A DNA stretch of 64,000 nucleotides from assembly GCA_023431055.1 (NCBI GenBank), contig JAEYXX010000161.1, positions 1 through 64,000 on the forward strand. Reading direction: 5' to 3'. Under the pieces are notes generated by a model. It worked only from the letters and a program-made list of their open reading frames with translations. It did no database searches and was not told the origin of the DNA. Both the position numbers and the translations under genes were made by a program. Numbering within the stretch: position 1 is the stretch's first letter; the number at the start of each line of letters is the position of its first letter. Source of the DNA: Pseudomonadota bacterium. Lineage in GTDB: Bacteria; Pseudomonadota; Gammaproteobacteria; Pseudomonadales; Pseudomonadaceae. Positions 25,533-34,435 of this stretch are shown here, one piece after another.

Positions 25533-25799
25533 ATGTCCAACCAGCGTCAGCAGGTGCGTACCCCGATGAAGTGTCGGATCAAGATCAGCCACCCCAGCTT
25601 TGGTGAGCTGCTGGCGCAAACCCGTGACCTGTCCGATAGCGGCGTCTATGTGAAGCACCCGGACATCACCGCCCTGGCGGTCGGCACCGAGGTTACCGGC
25701 CAGGTGCAGGACCTGCCCTTCCCCGCCCCGGTGTTGAAGATGGAAGTGATGCGCGTGGATGCCGAAGGCGCTGGTCTGCGGTTTCTCGGCGAGGCCTGA
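25533..25799 (+). CDS. Single-domain PilZ protein
   Basis: 88 residues. The c-di-GMP-binding pattern is present: an arginine-rich start (NQRQQVRTPMKCRIKI) and the TRDLSDSGVYVK block, i.e. the (D/N)-x-S-x-x-G motif. It should be a small cytosolic c-di-GMP receptor. The first-motif spacing (RQQVR) is slightly shortened relative to RxxxR, so ligand binding is probable rather than certain. A preceding terminator gives it its own transcript. Confidence 0.85.
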   Translation: MSNQRQQVRTPMKCRIKISHPSFGELLAQTRDLSDSGVYVKHPDITALAVGTEVTGQVQDLPFPAPVLKMEVMRVDAEGAGLRFLGEA

Positions 25800-25919
25800 G
25801 CGAATCGCCTCGGTCTAACCTTCGCCAATAAATGTTTCGGATCAATGGAACATTTTGTTACATCTGTGCTCTGATCAAGGCCTCACTCCGAGGTGGCGTC
25901 CATCAGAGGCGTTTTCGAC

Positions 25920-26564
25920 ATGAGTCGAGCGGTACCCGAACTTCCCGCCCAGGGCGCTGATGCGCCTGATCTGCTTTCTTCCTCTCAACCTGGCTGGCTG
26001 CAACGCAACCGCCACCTGATCGGCCTTGGTCTCTCGCTGCTGTTGTTCGGCCTGGCGCTGGTTGCCTGCTGGCACCTGGTGCGCGAGATCAACCCGGATC
26101 AGGTCCGTGAATCCCTGGCGGCGGTGTCGCCGCAGGCGCTGTTCGGCGCCCTTCTGGCCACTGTGCTGGGCTTTGCGGTGATGCTTGCCTACGAGTGGTC
26201 GGCCAGCCGCTACGCCAATGTCCAGCTGCCGCCGCCGATCCTGGCGCTGGGCGGTTTCTGCGCTTTCGCCATCGGCAATGCGGTGGGCCTGTCGGCGTTG
26301 TCCGGTGGCTCAGTGCGCTACCGCCTGTACGGGCGCAATGGGCTGAGCGCGGGCGATGTGGCGCGCATGAGCCTGTTCGCCAGCTTGTCGCTGGGCGTCA
26401 GCCTGCCTATTCTCGCGGCGCTGGCGGCCCTGTTAGATCTGCAAGACGCCTCGGCCGCGCTGCGCCTGTCCGAGCCTGTGCTGGCAGTGTTGGCCGTTGC
26501 GATATTGCTCGCGGCGCTGGCGCAGAAGATGCTGGCGGCGATCAAGGTGCGCCAGCAGCCTTAA
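25920..26564 (+). pseudogene. mprF: Truncated MprF: N-terminal part of the lysylphosphatidylglycerol flippase domain only
   Basis: 214 residues from the ATG at 25920. The hydrophobic sequence with GGFCAFAIGNAVGLSALSGG and SVRYRLYGRNGLSAGDVARM is the well-conserved start of the MprF membrane domain. That domain flips aminoacylated phosphatidylglycerol and confers cationic-peptide resistance. Complete MprF has ~850 residues with a C-terminal aminoacyltransferase; here the reading stops after about five membrane helices, and a REP element starts 12 bases later. The last residues (QKMLAAIKVRQQP) look like an unrelated tail, so a deletion near 26515-26575 is likely. A short functional protein cannot be excluded. 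Confidence 0.65.
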
Positions 26565-26914
26565 AAGCACGTTCTTGTAGGAGCGGATTCATCCGCGAAA
26601 GATCGCGGCTAAAGCCGCTCCTACGAAACGGGAGCCAGCCAGTTGAGCGGCGAGGCCGCGTATGGGTGAAGACGGCTCCAGCGCAAGGCTGCCTTGGTGG
26701 CTATCTGAGCAGTGTTCTTAGCGCAAGCGGAGGCGATCAGGCGGCGATTCGTCGTGATCAGCGGGAAACCGTTCGTCGACTCATAGTGCAGCAAAATGAA
26801 CCAAAGTCTTTTCCAGTCGGTCCGTCACCGGGACGGGCAGGAGGCTCGTTTCCGATGCAATGCCTTGATTCGGAAGGGCTTCCGCGCAAAGGCCAGTAAC
26901 CAGGGTCACTGGGT
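26565..26914. other. Gene-free stretch holding a REP element after the mprF remnant
   Basis: 350 bases. A REP hairpin lies at 26576-26625. The remaining ~290 bases show no convincing coding pattern, no tRNA and no clear mprF similarity. They must hold the promoter of the NlpC/P60 gene, but I see no confident -35/-10 pair. Confidence 0.5.
26576..26625. repeat. REP element, GTAGGAGC family
   Basis: GTAGGAGCGG at 26577 and CCGCTCCTAC ending at 26624 form the outer arms, with an inner TCATCCGCGA/TCGCGGCTAAA pair. This is the common pseudomonad intergenic repeat; related copies are at 28879-28943 and 59956-59995. Confidence 0.85.
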
Positions 26915-27421
26915 TTGAAAAAGTTTTTCATGTCATTTTGCCTGGGAGGCGCTCTTTTACTGGGAATTTGTACCCAAGCCTCCGCCACCTTTCGTGTTTA
27001 CACCGTTCCTGCCACGTCGCAAGCGGCCGAGCCGCAGCCGGCCCGAGAAGTGATCGACCGCGCGCTCGGCGCGCTGGGCACGCCTTACCGCTGGGGTGGC
27101 ACCAGCCCGCGGCACGGCCTCGACTGCAGCGGGCTGGTGCAATACGCGTTCAAGACTCAGGACGACCTCGAACTGCCGCGTACCTCCCGTGATCTGTCGC
27201 GTCTGGATGCACCTTCGGTGAAGCGCAGCGACCTGCAGCCGGGTGATCTGCTGTTCTTCCGCATCCGCAGCCGTTCGGTGGACCACGTGGCCATCTACAT
27301 TGGCGAGGGTCGTTTCGTTCACGCACCGCGCCGTGGCACCAAGGTGCGCATCGATCGCCTCAACAATGCCTACTGGGCGCGTCATTTCCAGTTGGCCAAG
27401 CGAGTGGTGCCGCAAGCCTGA
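26915..27421 (+). CDS. NlpC/P60 family peptidoglycan hydrolase
   Basis: 168 residues from a TTG at 26915 giving a good signal peptide (KKFF, hydrophobic LGGALLLGI, then ASA at ~24). An ATG five codons later would lose the charged N-terminus. The mature part is one NlpC/P60 domain: YRWGGTSPRHGLDCSGLVQY (catalytic Cys), SVDHVAIYIGEG (His) and FVHAPRRG (third residue). Probable role: periplasmic endopeptidase cutting D-Glu-mDAP links in murein. Transcribed alone, after the REP-containing gap. Confidence 0.88.
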   Translation: MKKFFMSFCLGGALLLGICTQASATFRVYTVPATSQAAEPQPAREVIDRALGALGTPYRWGGTSPRHGLDCSGLVQYAFKTQDDLELPRTSRDLSRLDAPSVKRSDLQPGDLLFFRIRSRSVDHVAIYIGEGRFVHAPRRGTKVRIDRLNNAYWARHFQLAKRVVPQA

Positions 27422-27680
27422 CGGCCGAGCATTTGCCGGACAGCTATCTGGTCAGGCACATCTCATTCCGCGACGCTGCGTCGTTTACTCAAGGGCCAAT
27501 CAAGCGGGCCTGAAGTGAGCAGCATTGCGTGAATGCACGACCTTTCATCCGAGTGGCCTTGGCCGGCTGCGACAAAACCTATCCCGCGAGTCAAGCAGGC
27601 GCTAGAATGCGCGCCGCTCGCGGCCACGTCGGCGGCGGCAGTGGGTTCCCTCACCCCACTTCATGAAAAAGGACACAGAC

Positions 27681-28331
27681 ATGACCCTGATTCCCGCGTC
27701 GGTCAGTCGGCCCGTGCTGGCCGGCCTGATCGCCTTTCACATCCTCATCATCATCGCCAGCAACTACCTGGTGCAGCTGCCGATCACCCTGTTCGGCTGG
27801 CACACCACCTGGGGTGCATTCAGTTTCCCGTTCATCTTCCTGGCCACCGACCTCACCGTGCGCCTGATCGGCAAGCATGCTGCACGGGTGGTGATCGCCC
27901 GAGTGATGCTGCCGGCGCTGGTCGCCTCCTACGTGGTGTCGGTGCTGTTCCACGAAGGGGCTTTTGGCGGGCTGTTCGCGCTGGGCGAATTCAATCTGTT
28001 CGTCTTCCGCATCGCCGTGGCCAGCTTCCTCGCCTACGCCTTCGGCCAGTTGCTCGATATCCAGGTGTTCGACCGCCTGCGCAAGATGAGCCAGTGGTGG
28101 ATCGCGCCAACCGCGTCGACCATTTTCGGCAACCTGCTCGATACCTTCCTGTTCTTCTCGGTGGCATTCTGGCGCAGCGACGATCCGTTCATGGCGGCCA
28201 ACTGGGTGGAGATCGCCACGGTGGACTACGTGATCAAGCTGGCCATCAGCTTGATCCTCTTCGTGCCGCTGTACGGGATGCTGCTCAGTGCCATCGTCCG
28301 CGCCCTGCCGCAGCGTACTGCCACCGCCTGA
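27681..28331 (+). CDS. yhhQ: YhhQ-family queuosine precursor transporter
   Basis: 216 residues from the ATG at 27681, which has AAAAAGGA seven bases upstream; an ATG six codons earlier lacks one. About six membrane helices. Family blocks are IIIASNYLVQLPITLFGWHT, AFSFPFIFLATDLTVRLIG (with the conserved D-L-T) and APTASTIFGNLLDTFLFFSVAF. YhhQ/VUT proteins import the queuosine precursors preQ0/preQ1 through the inner membrane. It is monocistronic, followed by a REP element. I looked for a preQ1 riboswitch upstream and found none convincing. Confidence 0.9.
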   Translation: MTLIPASVSRPVLAGLIAFHILIIIASNYLVQLPITLFGWHTTWGAFSFPFIFLATDLTVRLIGKHAARVVIARVMLPALVASYVVSVLFHEGAFGGLFALGEFNLFVFRIAVASFLAYAFGQLLDIQVFDRLRKMSQWWIAPTASTIFGNLLDTFLFFSVAFWRSDDPFMAANWVEIATVDYVIKLAISLILFVPLYGMLLSAIVRALPQRTATA

Positions 28332-28346
28332 GTTGCATCGCACCTG

Positions 28347-28409
28347 CGTAGCCCGGATGTAATTCGGGGGCAGACTGCAGAAACCTTCCCGGATTGCATC
28401 CGGGCTACG
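28347..28409. repeat. REP element, GTAGCCCGGAT family, copy 1
   Basis: CGTAGCCCGGATGTAATTCGG, spacer, CCCGGATTGCATCCGGGCTACG: long imperfect inverted repeat, similar to 38253-38313 and 45786-45847. It lies between convergent yhhQ and the TPR gene and could act as a bidirectional terminator. Confidence 0.9.
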
Positions 28410-28485
28410 CTGCTGAGTCGGCCGCAAAGAGCTCGCCGCTGAAGCGCCTCCCATGGTGGTCGGTGTTGAGTGCGTGGGAGGGGCT

Positions 28486-28812
28486 TTAGCCGCGATTGCT
28501 CGTCGGCTTGTCCAGCTTGCGCAGAAACACCGTCATTTCCTTTTCGGCCTGCTTGTCGCCCTTGGCCTGGGCGGCAGCGATGCCCTGCTGCCAGGCCTGG
28601 CGTGCGGCCTCGGTGTCGCCTTCGGCCTGCAGTGCCTTGCCCAGCAGTTTCCACGCCGCGGAATAGCCAGGGTCGAATGCCACGCAGCGCTGCAGGTGCT
28701 CGGCAGCCTGGGCGGCGTTACCGGCGTCCAGATGGGCCTTGCCCAGGCCGAAGCGCAGCAGGGCGTTGTCCATGCCCTTGGCCAACATCTTTTCCAGTGC
28801 TTCGGTGCTCAT
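28486..28812 (-). CDS. Small tetratricopeptide-repeat protein
   Basis: 108 residues from the ATG at 28812, with AGGAG six bases upstream. An in-frame ATG 14 codons earlier has no such site. Two to three TPR units are visible (NALLRFGLGKAHLDAGNAAQ, then PGYSAAWKLLGKALQAEGD and ARQAWQQGIAAAQAKGD). No signal peptide. A gene of this kind lies between tag/PilZ and trkA in other pseudomonads. Role unknown; TPRs mediate protein contacts. Confidence 0.82.
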   Translation of the reverse strand: MSTEALEKMLAKGMDNALLRFGLGKAHLDAGNAAQAAEHLQRCVAFDPGYSAAWKLLGKALQAEGDTEAARQAWQQGIAAAQAKGDKQAEKEMTVFLRKLDKPTSNRG

Positions 28813-28840
28813 CTCGGCTCCTGCATCGTCATGTGGGCAT

Positions 28841-28864
28841 TCCCCGTATTTCATCCGGGCTACG
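28841..28864. repeat. Half REP element, GTAGCCCGGAT family
   Basis: TCCCCGTATTTCATCCGGGCTACG matches the right arm of the REP copies at 28347, 38253 and 45786; no left arm is found nearby. Confidence 0.7.
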
Positions 28865-28878
28865 TGCTGGTGTCGATT

Positions 28879-28943
28879 GTAGGAGCGAGCTCGGCTCGCG
28901 AATCTCAGGCGCGAATAGCTTCGCGAGCAGAGCTCGCTCCTAC
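28879..28943. repeat. REP element, GTAGGAGC family
   Basis: GTAGGAGCGAGCTCGGCTCGCGAA at the left and TTCGCGAGCAGAGCTCGCTCCTAC at the right form a long imperfect inverted repeat just downstream of trkA, where it may also terminate the trkA operon. Confidence 0.85.
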
Positions 28944-28963
28944 GAGATACGCCTTCTCCAGCT

Positions 28964-30337
28964 TCAGAAGAACGTCAGGCCGGCCTGGAACAGGCGCTCG
29001 ACGTCACGGATGTACTTCTTGTCGACCAGGAACAGGATCACGTGGTCGCCGGACTCGATCACCGTGTCGTCGTGGGCGATCAGCACCTGTTCGTCGCGGA
29101 TGATGGCGCCGATGGTGGTGCTCGGCGGCAGGGCGATCTCCTCGATCATGCGGCCGATGACCTTGCTCGATTTGGCATCGCCATGAGCGATCACTTCCAG
29201 CGCTTCGGCGGCCCCGCGGCGCAGGCTGTGCACGCTTTCGATATCACCGCGGCGCACGTGGGTCAGCAGGGTGCCGATGGTGGCCAGCTGCGGGCTGATG
29301 GCGATGTCGATCTCGCCGCCCTGCACCAGGTCGACGTAGGCCGGGTTGTTGATGATGGTCATCACCTTGCGCGCACCCAGGCGCTTGGCCAGCAGCGAGG
29401 ACATGATGTTGGCCTCGTCGTCGTTGGTCAGGGCGAGGAAGATGTCGGCATCGTTGATGTTCTCCTCCACCAGCAGGTCGCGATCCGAGGCGCTGCCCTG
29501 CAGCACGATGGTGCTGTCGAGGTTCTCCGACAGGTAGCGACAGCGCGCCGGGTTCATTTCGATGATCTTCACCTGGTAGCGGCTTTCGATGGCCTCGGCC
29601 AGGCGTTCGCCGATGTTGCCGCCACCGGCGATCACCACACGTTTGTAGCTGTCCTCGAGACGACGCATCTCGCTCATTACCGCGCGGATGTGTGCTTTGG
29701 CAGCGATGAAGAACACTTCGTCATCGGCCTCGATCACGGTGTCGCCCTTGGGCATGATCGGCCGATTGCGGCGGAAGATCGCCGCGACGCGGGTGTCGAC
29801 GTTAGGCATATGCTGGCGCAGCTGGCGCAGTTGCTGGCCCACCAGCGGGCCGCCGTAGTAGGCCTTGACCGCCACCAGCTGGGCCTTGCCTTCGGCGAAG
29901 TCGATCACCTGCAGGGCGCCGGGGTATTCGATCAGGCGCTTGATGTAGTTGGTCACCACCTGCTCGGGGCTGATCAGTACGTCGACCGGAATCGCTTCGT
30001 TGTCGAACAGCGCCTCGCGGGTCAGGTAGGCCGCCTCGCGCACCCGGGCGATCTTGGTCGGGGTGTGGAACAGGGTGTAGGCCACCTGACAGGCCATCAT
30101 GTTGACTTCGTCGCTGTTGGTCACCGCCACCAGCATGTCGGCATCATCGGCGCCAGCCTGGCGCAGTACGGTGGGGAAGGAGCCCTTGCCCTGAACGGTG
30201 CGGATGTCCAGGCGGTCGCCGAGGTCGCGCAGGCGGTCGCCATCGGTGTCGACCACGGTGATGTCGTTGGCCTCGCTGGCGAGGTGTTCCGCCAGGGTGC
30301 CGCCTACCTGGCCGGCGCCGAGAATGATGATTTTCAC
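28964..30337 (-). CDS. trkA: Trk potassium uptake system NAD-binding subunit TrkA
   Basis: 457 residues from the GTG at 30337, with GGAG seven bases upstream; this is the standard TrkA length. Two RCK_N/RCK_C pairs are visible. The first Rossmann motif reads [16 protein letters not shown] and the second [20 protein letters not shown] (about residue 232); both have acidic ends for NAD(H). TrkA gates the TrkH/TrkG potassium channel from the cytosolic side. It is the last gene of def-fmt-rsmB-trkA, 11 bases after rsmB. Confidence 0.97.
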   Translation of the reverse strand: MKIIILGAGQVGGTLAEHLASEANDITVVDTDGDRLRDLGDRLDIRTVQGKGSFPTVLRQAGADDADMLVAVTNSDEVNMMACQVAYTLFHTPTKIARVREAAYLTREALFDNEAIPVDVLISPEQVVTNYIKRLIEYPGALQVIDFAEGKAQLVAVKAYYGGPLVGQQLRQLRQHMPNVDTRVAAIFRRNRPIMPKGDTVIEADDEVFFIAAKAHIRAVMSEMRRLEDSYKRVVIAGGGNIGERLAEAIESRYQVKIIEMNPARCRYLSENLDSTIVLQGSASDRDLLVEENINDADIFLALTNDDEANIMSSLLAKRLGARKVMTIINNPAYVDLVQGGEIDIAISPQLATIGTLLTHVRRGDIESVHSLRRGAAEALEVIAHGDAKSSKVIGRMIEEIALPPSTTIGAIIRDEQVLIAHDDTVIESGDHVILFLVDKKYIRDVERLFQAGLTFF

Positions 30338-30348
30338 TGATCGCTCCG

Positions 30349-31662
30349 TTAGCTGTGGCTGGTCACAGCGGTCTTTATCAGCTTGGCATAGTAGAAGCCG
30401 TCGTGGCCGTCCAGCTGCGGCAGCAGCTGGCGACCGTGCGCCGGTTGCAGGCCGAAGCCGCCGTCGATGGCGACCTCCTGTGCATCCGGGGTGCGAGAGA
30501 GGAAGGCGGCGATGGTGTCGCTGTTTTCCGTCGGCAGTACCGAGCAGGTGGCGTAGAGCAGGATGCCGCCGGGCGCGAGGGTCGGCCACAGGGCATCGAG
30601 CAGTTCGCCTTGAAGTTGTGCCAGGGCGGGGATGTCTTCCGGCTTGCGCGTCAGCTTGATATCCGGGTGACGACGGATCACCCCGGTAGCCGAACAGGGG
30701 GCGTCGAGCAGGATGCGCTGGAATGGTTTGCCGTCCCACCAGACCTTGGTCGCACGGCCGTCGGCGGCGATCAGGCGCGCCTCCAGGCCGAGGCGCTGGA
30801 GATTCTCGCGTACACGGGCCAGGCGCTTGGCTTCCAGATCCACCGCGACCACTTCGCTCAAGCCTGGCTCGACTTCCAGCAGGTGGCAGGTCTTGCCGCC
30901 TGGTGCCGCGCAGGAATCCAGCACCCGTTGGCCTGGTGCAAGCTCCAGTAAGTCAGCGGCCAGTTGCGCGGCTTCGTCCTGCACGCTGACGCGGCCTTCC
31001 TTGAAGCCGGGCAGTGCGGTCACGTCGCAGGGTTGCAGCAGGCGCACGCCGTCGCGGCTGAAGGTGCAGGGCTCGGCAGCAAAGCCGGCGCCGCGCAGCT
31101 CCTCGAGGTAGGCGTCGCGGCTGCCATGGCGGCGATTGACCCGCAGGATCAGCGGCGGGTGCGCGTTATTGGCGGCGCAAATGGCCTGCCAGTGTTCGGG
31201 CCAGTGCGCCTTGAGCGCTTTCTGTAGCCAGCGTGGATGCGCGGTGTGTAGCACCGGGTCGCGATCCAGCTCGGCGAAAATCTCTTCATGCTCGCGCTGA
31301 GCGCGGCGCAACACGGCGTTGAGCAGACCCTTGGCCCAGGGCTTTTTCAGCGCGCCAGCGCAGCCAACCGTCTCGCCGATGGCGGCGTGTTCGGGGATGC
31401 GGCTGTGCAGCAACTGGTAGAGACCGATCAGCAGCAGCGCCTCGACATCCTTGTCGGCGGCCTTGAAGGGTTTCTCCAGCAGCTTGTCCGCCAGCAGTTG
31501 CAGACGCGGCTGCCAGCGTGCGGCGCCGAAGGCCAGGTCCTGCGCCAGGGCGCGGTCGTGGTGCTCGACCCTGTCCAGCTGCGGCGGCAGGCTGCTGCCC
31601 AGCGAGGCCTTGCCGGATAGCACGGCGGTCAGGGCACGCGCCGCAGCCAGACGTGGATTCAT
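30349..31662 (-). CDS. rsmB: 16S rRNA m5C967 methyltransferase RsmB
   Basis: 437 residues. The N-terminal ~140 residues are the NusB-like RNA-binding domain. The C-terminal class I methyltransferase has the SAM loop [17 protein letters not shown], the release cysteine in [10 protein letters not shown] and the catalytic cysteine in [11 protein letters not shown]. It methylates C967 of 16S rRNA. The start overlaps the fmt stop by four bases (ATGA). Confidence 0.96.
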   Translation of the reverse strand: MNPRLAAARALTAVLSGKASLGSSLPPQLDRVEHHDRALAQDLAFGAARWQPRLQLLADKLLEKPFKAADKDVEALLLIGLYQLLHSRIPEHAAIGETVGCAGALKKPWAKGLLNAVLRRAQREHEEIFAELDRDPVLHTAHPRWLQKALKAHWPEHWQAICAANNAHPPLILRVNRRHGSRDAYLEELRGAGFAAEPCTFSRDGVRLLQPCDVTALPGFKEGRVSVQDEAAQLAADLLELAPGQRVLDSCAAPGGKTCHLLEVEPGLSEVVAVDLEAKRLARVRENLQRLGLEARLIAADGRATKVWWDGKPFQRILLDAPCSATGVIRRHPDIKLTRKPEDIPALAQLQGELLDALWPTLAPGGILLYATCSVLPTENSDTIAAFLSRTPDAQEVAIDGGFGLQPAHGRQLLPQLDGHDGFYYAKLIKTAVTSHS

Positions 31663-32603
31663 TGACCGAGTACCAGGCCGGGTGCGAATTGCTCGCGGCG
31701 GCTGTTGTACAGATCGCCGAAGGCCAGCGGCTTGCCGCCGGGCAATTGCAGGCGAGTCAGACGTAGCGCCCCCTCGCCACAGGCGACGGTCAGACCATTC
31801 TTGTCGGCTGCGAGAATGGTGCCGGGCGCGCCCTTGCCCTCGCCGATCTCGGCGGCATGCACTTTCAGCGCATCACCGTTCAGCGTGGTGTGACAGATCG
31901 GCCAGGGATGGAAGGCGCGGATCAGACGCTCCAGTTCGACGGCTGGGCGGCTGAAGTCGAGGCGCGCCTCGTCCTTGTTCAGCTTGTGCGCGTAGTTGGC
32001 CAGGGCATCGTCCTGGACTTCGCCCTTCAGCGTACCGGCAGCCAGGCCGTCGATTGCCTGCAGCACCGCCTGCGGGCCGAGTTGGGCGAGACGGTCATGC
32101 AGGCTGCCGCCGGTGTCTTCTGCCGAGATCGGCGTGCTGACCTTGAGCAGCATCGGCCCGGTGTCCAGGCCTGCTTCCATCTGCATCACGGTGACGCCAC
32201 TCTCGGCATCGCCGGCCTGCACCGCGCGCTGGATCGGCGCCGCGCCACGCCAGCGCGGCAGCAAGGAGGCGTGGCTGTTGATGCAGCCCAGGCGCGGCGT
32301 GTCGAGCACCACCTGCGGCAGGATCAGGCCGTAGGCGACCACCACCATCAGGTCCGGCTTGAATGCCGCCAGCTCGGCCTGGGCCTCTTCGTTGCGCAGG
32401 CTGGCCGGCTGGTAGACGGGTATAGCGTGCTCGACGGCGAGCTGTTTGACCGGGCTGGGCATCAGCTTCTGGCCGCGGCCCGCCGGGCGGTCCGGCTGGG
32501 TGTAGACGGCGATGATCTCGTGCTGGCTGGCCAGCAGAGCCTTGAGATGTTCGGCGGCGAATTCCGGGGTGCCGGCAAAGACGATACGCAATGAGTCAGG
32601 CAT
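31659..32603 (-). CDS. fmt: Methionyl-tRNA formyltransferase
   Basis: 314 residues from the ATG at 32603 ([20 protein letters not shown]). An open stretch of 57 codons upstream runs into def and is not part of the gene. Folate-site block [20 protein letters not shown], followed by [16 protein letters not shown] motif [13 protein letters not shown], then a C-terminal OB-fold. It formylates initiator Met-tRNA, the partner reaction of the deformylase encoded 53 bases upstream. Confidence 0.97.
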   Translation of the reverse strand: MPDSLRIVFAGTPEFAAEHLKALLASQHEIIAVYTQPDRPAGRGQKLMPSPVKQLAVEHAIPVYQPASLRNEEAQAELAAFKPDLMVVVAYGLILPQVVLDTPRLGCINSHASLLPRWRGAAPIQRAVQAGDAESGVTVMQMEAGLDTGPMLLKVSTPISAEDTGGSLHDRLAQLGPQAVLQAIDGLAAGTLKGEVQDDALANYAHKLNKDEARLDFSRPAVELERLIRAFHPWPICHTTLNGDALKVHAAEIGEGKGAPGTILAADKNGLTVACGEGALRLTRLQLPGGKPLAFGDLYNSRREQFAPGLVLGQ

Positions 32604-32656
32604 GGGGGGCTCGCTAAAGAAAAAGGCTTGCCGTGGCAAGCCTTCTGGATGGGGCG

Positions 32657-33163
32657 TCAAGCGCGTTGGCGATGCTGTTTTTCCAGCTTCTTCTTGATCC
32701 GGTCGCGCTTGAGGTTGGACAGATAGTCGACGAACAGCTTGCCGTTGAGGTGATCGCACTCGTGCTGGATACACACGGCGAGCAGGCCTTCGGCGATCAG
32801 CTCGAAGGGCTGGCCATCGCGGTCCAGCGCCTTGATCTTGACCTTCTGCGGGCGATCGACGTTCTCGTAGAAGCCAGGTACCGACAGGCAGCCTTCCTGA
32901 TACTGGTCCATCTCGTCGGTCAGCGATTCGAACTCGGGGTTGATGAACACCCGCGGTTCGGTCTTGTCCTCGGACAGATCCATGACCACGACGCGCTTGT
33001 GCACGTTGACCTGCGTCGCGGCCAGACCGATACCGGGTGCGTCGTACATGGTCTCGAACATGTCGTCGACCAGTTGACGGATGGAGTCGTCCACGACGTC
33101 CACCGGTTTGGCGATGGTACGCAGGCGTGGATCAGGAAATTCGAGGATATTCAGGATCGCCAT
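32657..33163 (-). CDS. def: Peptide deformylase
   Basis: 168 residues with all three family motifs: GIGLAATQV (motif 1), EGCLSVPG (motif 2, metal-binding Cys) and QHECDHLNG (motif 3, HExxH metal site). It removes the formyl group from nascent proteins. It is first in the def-fmt-rsmB-trkA operon and divergent from tsaP across a 153-base gap. Confidence 0.98.
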   Translation of the reverse strand: MAILNILEFPDPRLRTIAKPVDVVDDSIRQLVDDMFETMYDAPGIGLAATQVNVHKRVVVMDLSEDKTEPRVFINPEFESLTDEMDQYQEGCLSVPGFYENVDRPQKVKIKALDRDGQPFELIAEGLLAVCIQHECDHLNGKLFVDYLSNLKRDRIKKKLEKQHRQRA

Positions 33164-33316
33164 ATGCGTTTGTGATGCACTTGTAGAATAAAGTCAAAAT
33201 CCGCTGCTAAGATGATGAACAGCATTGAAAAACGGCTTCACGCCGCGTAATCAGCGGGTTTGGCACGCGGCGCTAGGGCGCTTCACGTGAAGGCACATAA
33301 TAAAGGGATTCACCGT

Positions 33317-34354
33317 ATGAGGAAATCACTACTCGCCCTGCTCTTTGCAGCTGGCGGACTGGCCCTGACCAGCTTGGCTCAGGCCGAAGTGCAACTCAAG
33401 GACGGTCACCCGGACCGCTACACCGTGGTCAAGGGCGATACCCTCTGGGACATTTCCGGCAAGTTCCTGCGCCAGCCGTGGAAATGGCCGGAGATCTGGC
33501 ACGCCAACCCGCAGGTGGCCAACCCGCATCTGATCTACCCCGGGGACACTCTCAATCTCGTTTATGTCGACGGCCAGCCACGCCTGATGCTCAACCGCGG
33601 CGAGTCGCGCGGCACCATCAAGCTGTCGCCGCAAGTGCGCAGCACGCCGATGGCCGAGGCGATCCCGACCATCCCGCTGGAGGCGATCAACAGCTTCCTG
33701 CTGAGCAACCGTATCGTCGATACGCCGGAAGAGTTCAATGGCAAGCCCTACATCGTCGCCGGCAACGCCGAGCGCGTGGTCAGTGGCGCTGGTGATCGCG
33801 TCTACGCTCGCGGCCAGTTCGACGAAGAGCATCCGGCTTACGGCATCTTCCGTCAGGGCAAGACCTACGTGGATCCTGAGACTCAGGAATTCCTCGGTAT
33901 CAACGCCGATGACATCGGTTCCGGCGAGATCGTCGCCGAGGAAGGTGATGTCGGCACCCTGCTGCTGAAGCGCTCGACTCAGGAGGTACGCCTGGGTGAT
34001 CGCCTGTTCCCCACCGAGGAGCGTGCGATCAACTCCACCTTCATGCCCAGCGAGCCGGCGGGCGAGATCAAGGGTCTGATCCTCGACGTGCCGCGTGGTG
34101 TAAGCCAGATCGGTCAGTTCGACGTGGTCACCCTGAACAAGGGCGCACGCGACGGCCTGGAAATCGGCAACGTGCTGGCGGTGTACAAGACCGGCGAGAC
34201 CGTCCGAGATCGCGTCACTGGCGAGAGCCTGAAGATTCCGGATGAGCGCTCCGGCCTGCTGATGGTGTTCCGCACCTACGACAAGCTCAGCTACGGCCTG
34301 GTGCTGCAGGCCAGCCGGCAGCTGGCGGTGATGGACAAGGTCCGCAACCCGTAA
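33317..34354 (+). CDS. tsaP: LysM-domain protein, TsaP-like type IV pilus secretin-associated protein
   Basis: 345 residues from the ATG at 33317 (MRKSLLALLFAAGGLALTSL, cleavage after AQA); AAAGGGA lies upstream, and a longer frame upstream would bury the signal peptide. A LysM domain follows (about residues 33-85: RYTVVKGDTLWDISGKFLRQ through IYPGDTLNLV). The C-terminal ~250 residues resemble the FlgT-like region of TsaP. The P. aeruginosa gene in this position is named tsaP and is linked to the PilQ secretin. Periplasmic, peptidoglycan-binding. Confidence 0.88.
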   Translation: MRKSLLALLFAAGGLALTSLAQAEVQLKDGHPDRYTVVKGDTLWDISGKFLRQPWKWPEIWHANPQVANPHLIYPGDTLNLVYVDGQPRLMLNRGESRGTIKLSPQVRSTPMAEAIPTIPLEAINSFLLSNRIVDTPEEFNGKPYIVAGNAERVVSGAGDRVYARGQFDEEHPAYGIFRQGKTYVDPETQEFLGINADDIGSGEIVAEEGDVGTLLLKRSTQEVRLGDRLFPTEERAINSTFMPSEPAGEIKGLILDVPRGVSQIGQFDVVTLNKGARDGLEIGNVLAVYKTGETVRDRVTGESLKIPDERSGLLMVFRTYDKLSYGLVLQASRQLAVMDKVRNP

Positions 34355-34360
34355 TATCCG

Positions 34361-34386
34361 ACGAGCCCCGCAATAGCGGGGCTCGT
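34361..34386 (+). terminator. Strong hairpin between tsaP and dprA
   Basis: ACGAGCCCCGC, loop AATA, GCGGGGCTCGT: perfect 11-bp stem starting six bases after the tsaP stop. Only a short T stretch (GCTTTCC) follows, so it may slow rather than fully end transcription into dprA. Confidence 0.7.
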
Positions 34387-34435
34387 GCTTTCCGGTCGCC
34401 AGGATGGCGGCGCCACCGATCAGGGAAGAATCCTC

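Noticed and set aside
27541..27680. preQ1 riboswitch before yhhQ
   Set aside because: The leader is G+C-rich and I could not find the compact stem plus A-rich tail of preQ1-I or other preQ1 classes.
29042..30340. 432-codon plus-strand frame opposite trkA
   Set aside because: Shadow of trkA, which has complete family motifs. Frames opposite ynbC (16248-17924), the ydgA-like gene (51904-53580) and trpB (54508-55707) are the same artefact.
31659..32774. Longer Fmt starting inside def
   Set aside because: The first 57 codons overlap def on the same strand and show no Fmt similarity; [15 protein letters not shown] is the canonical start.
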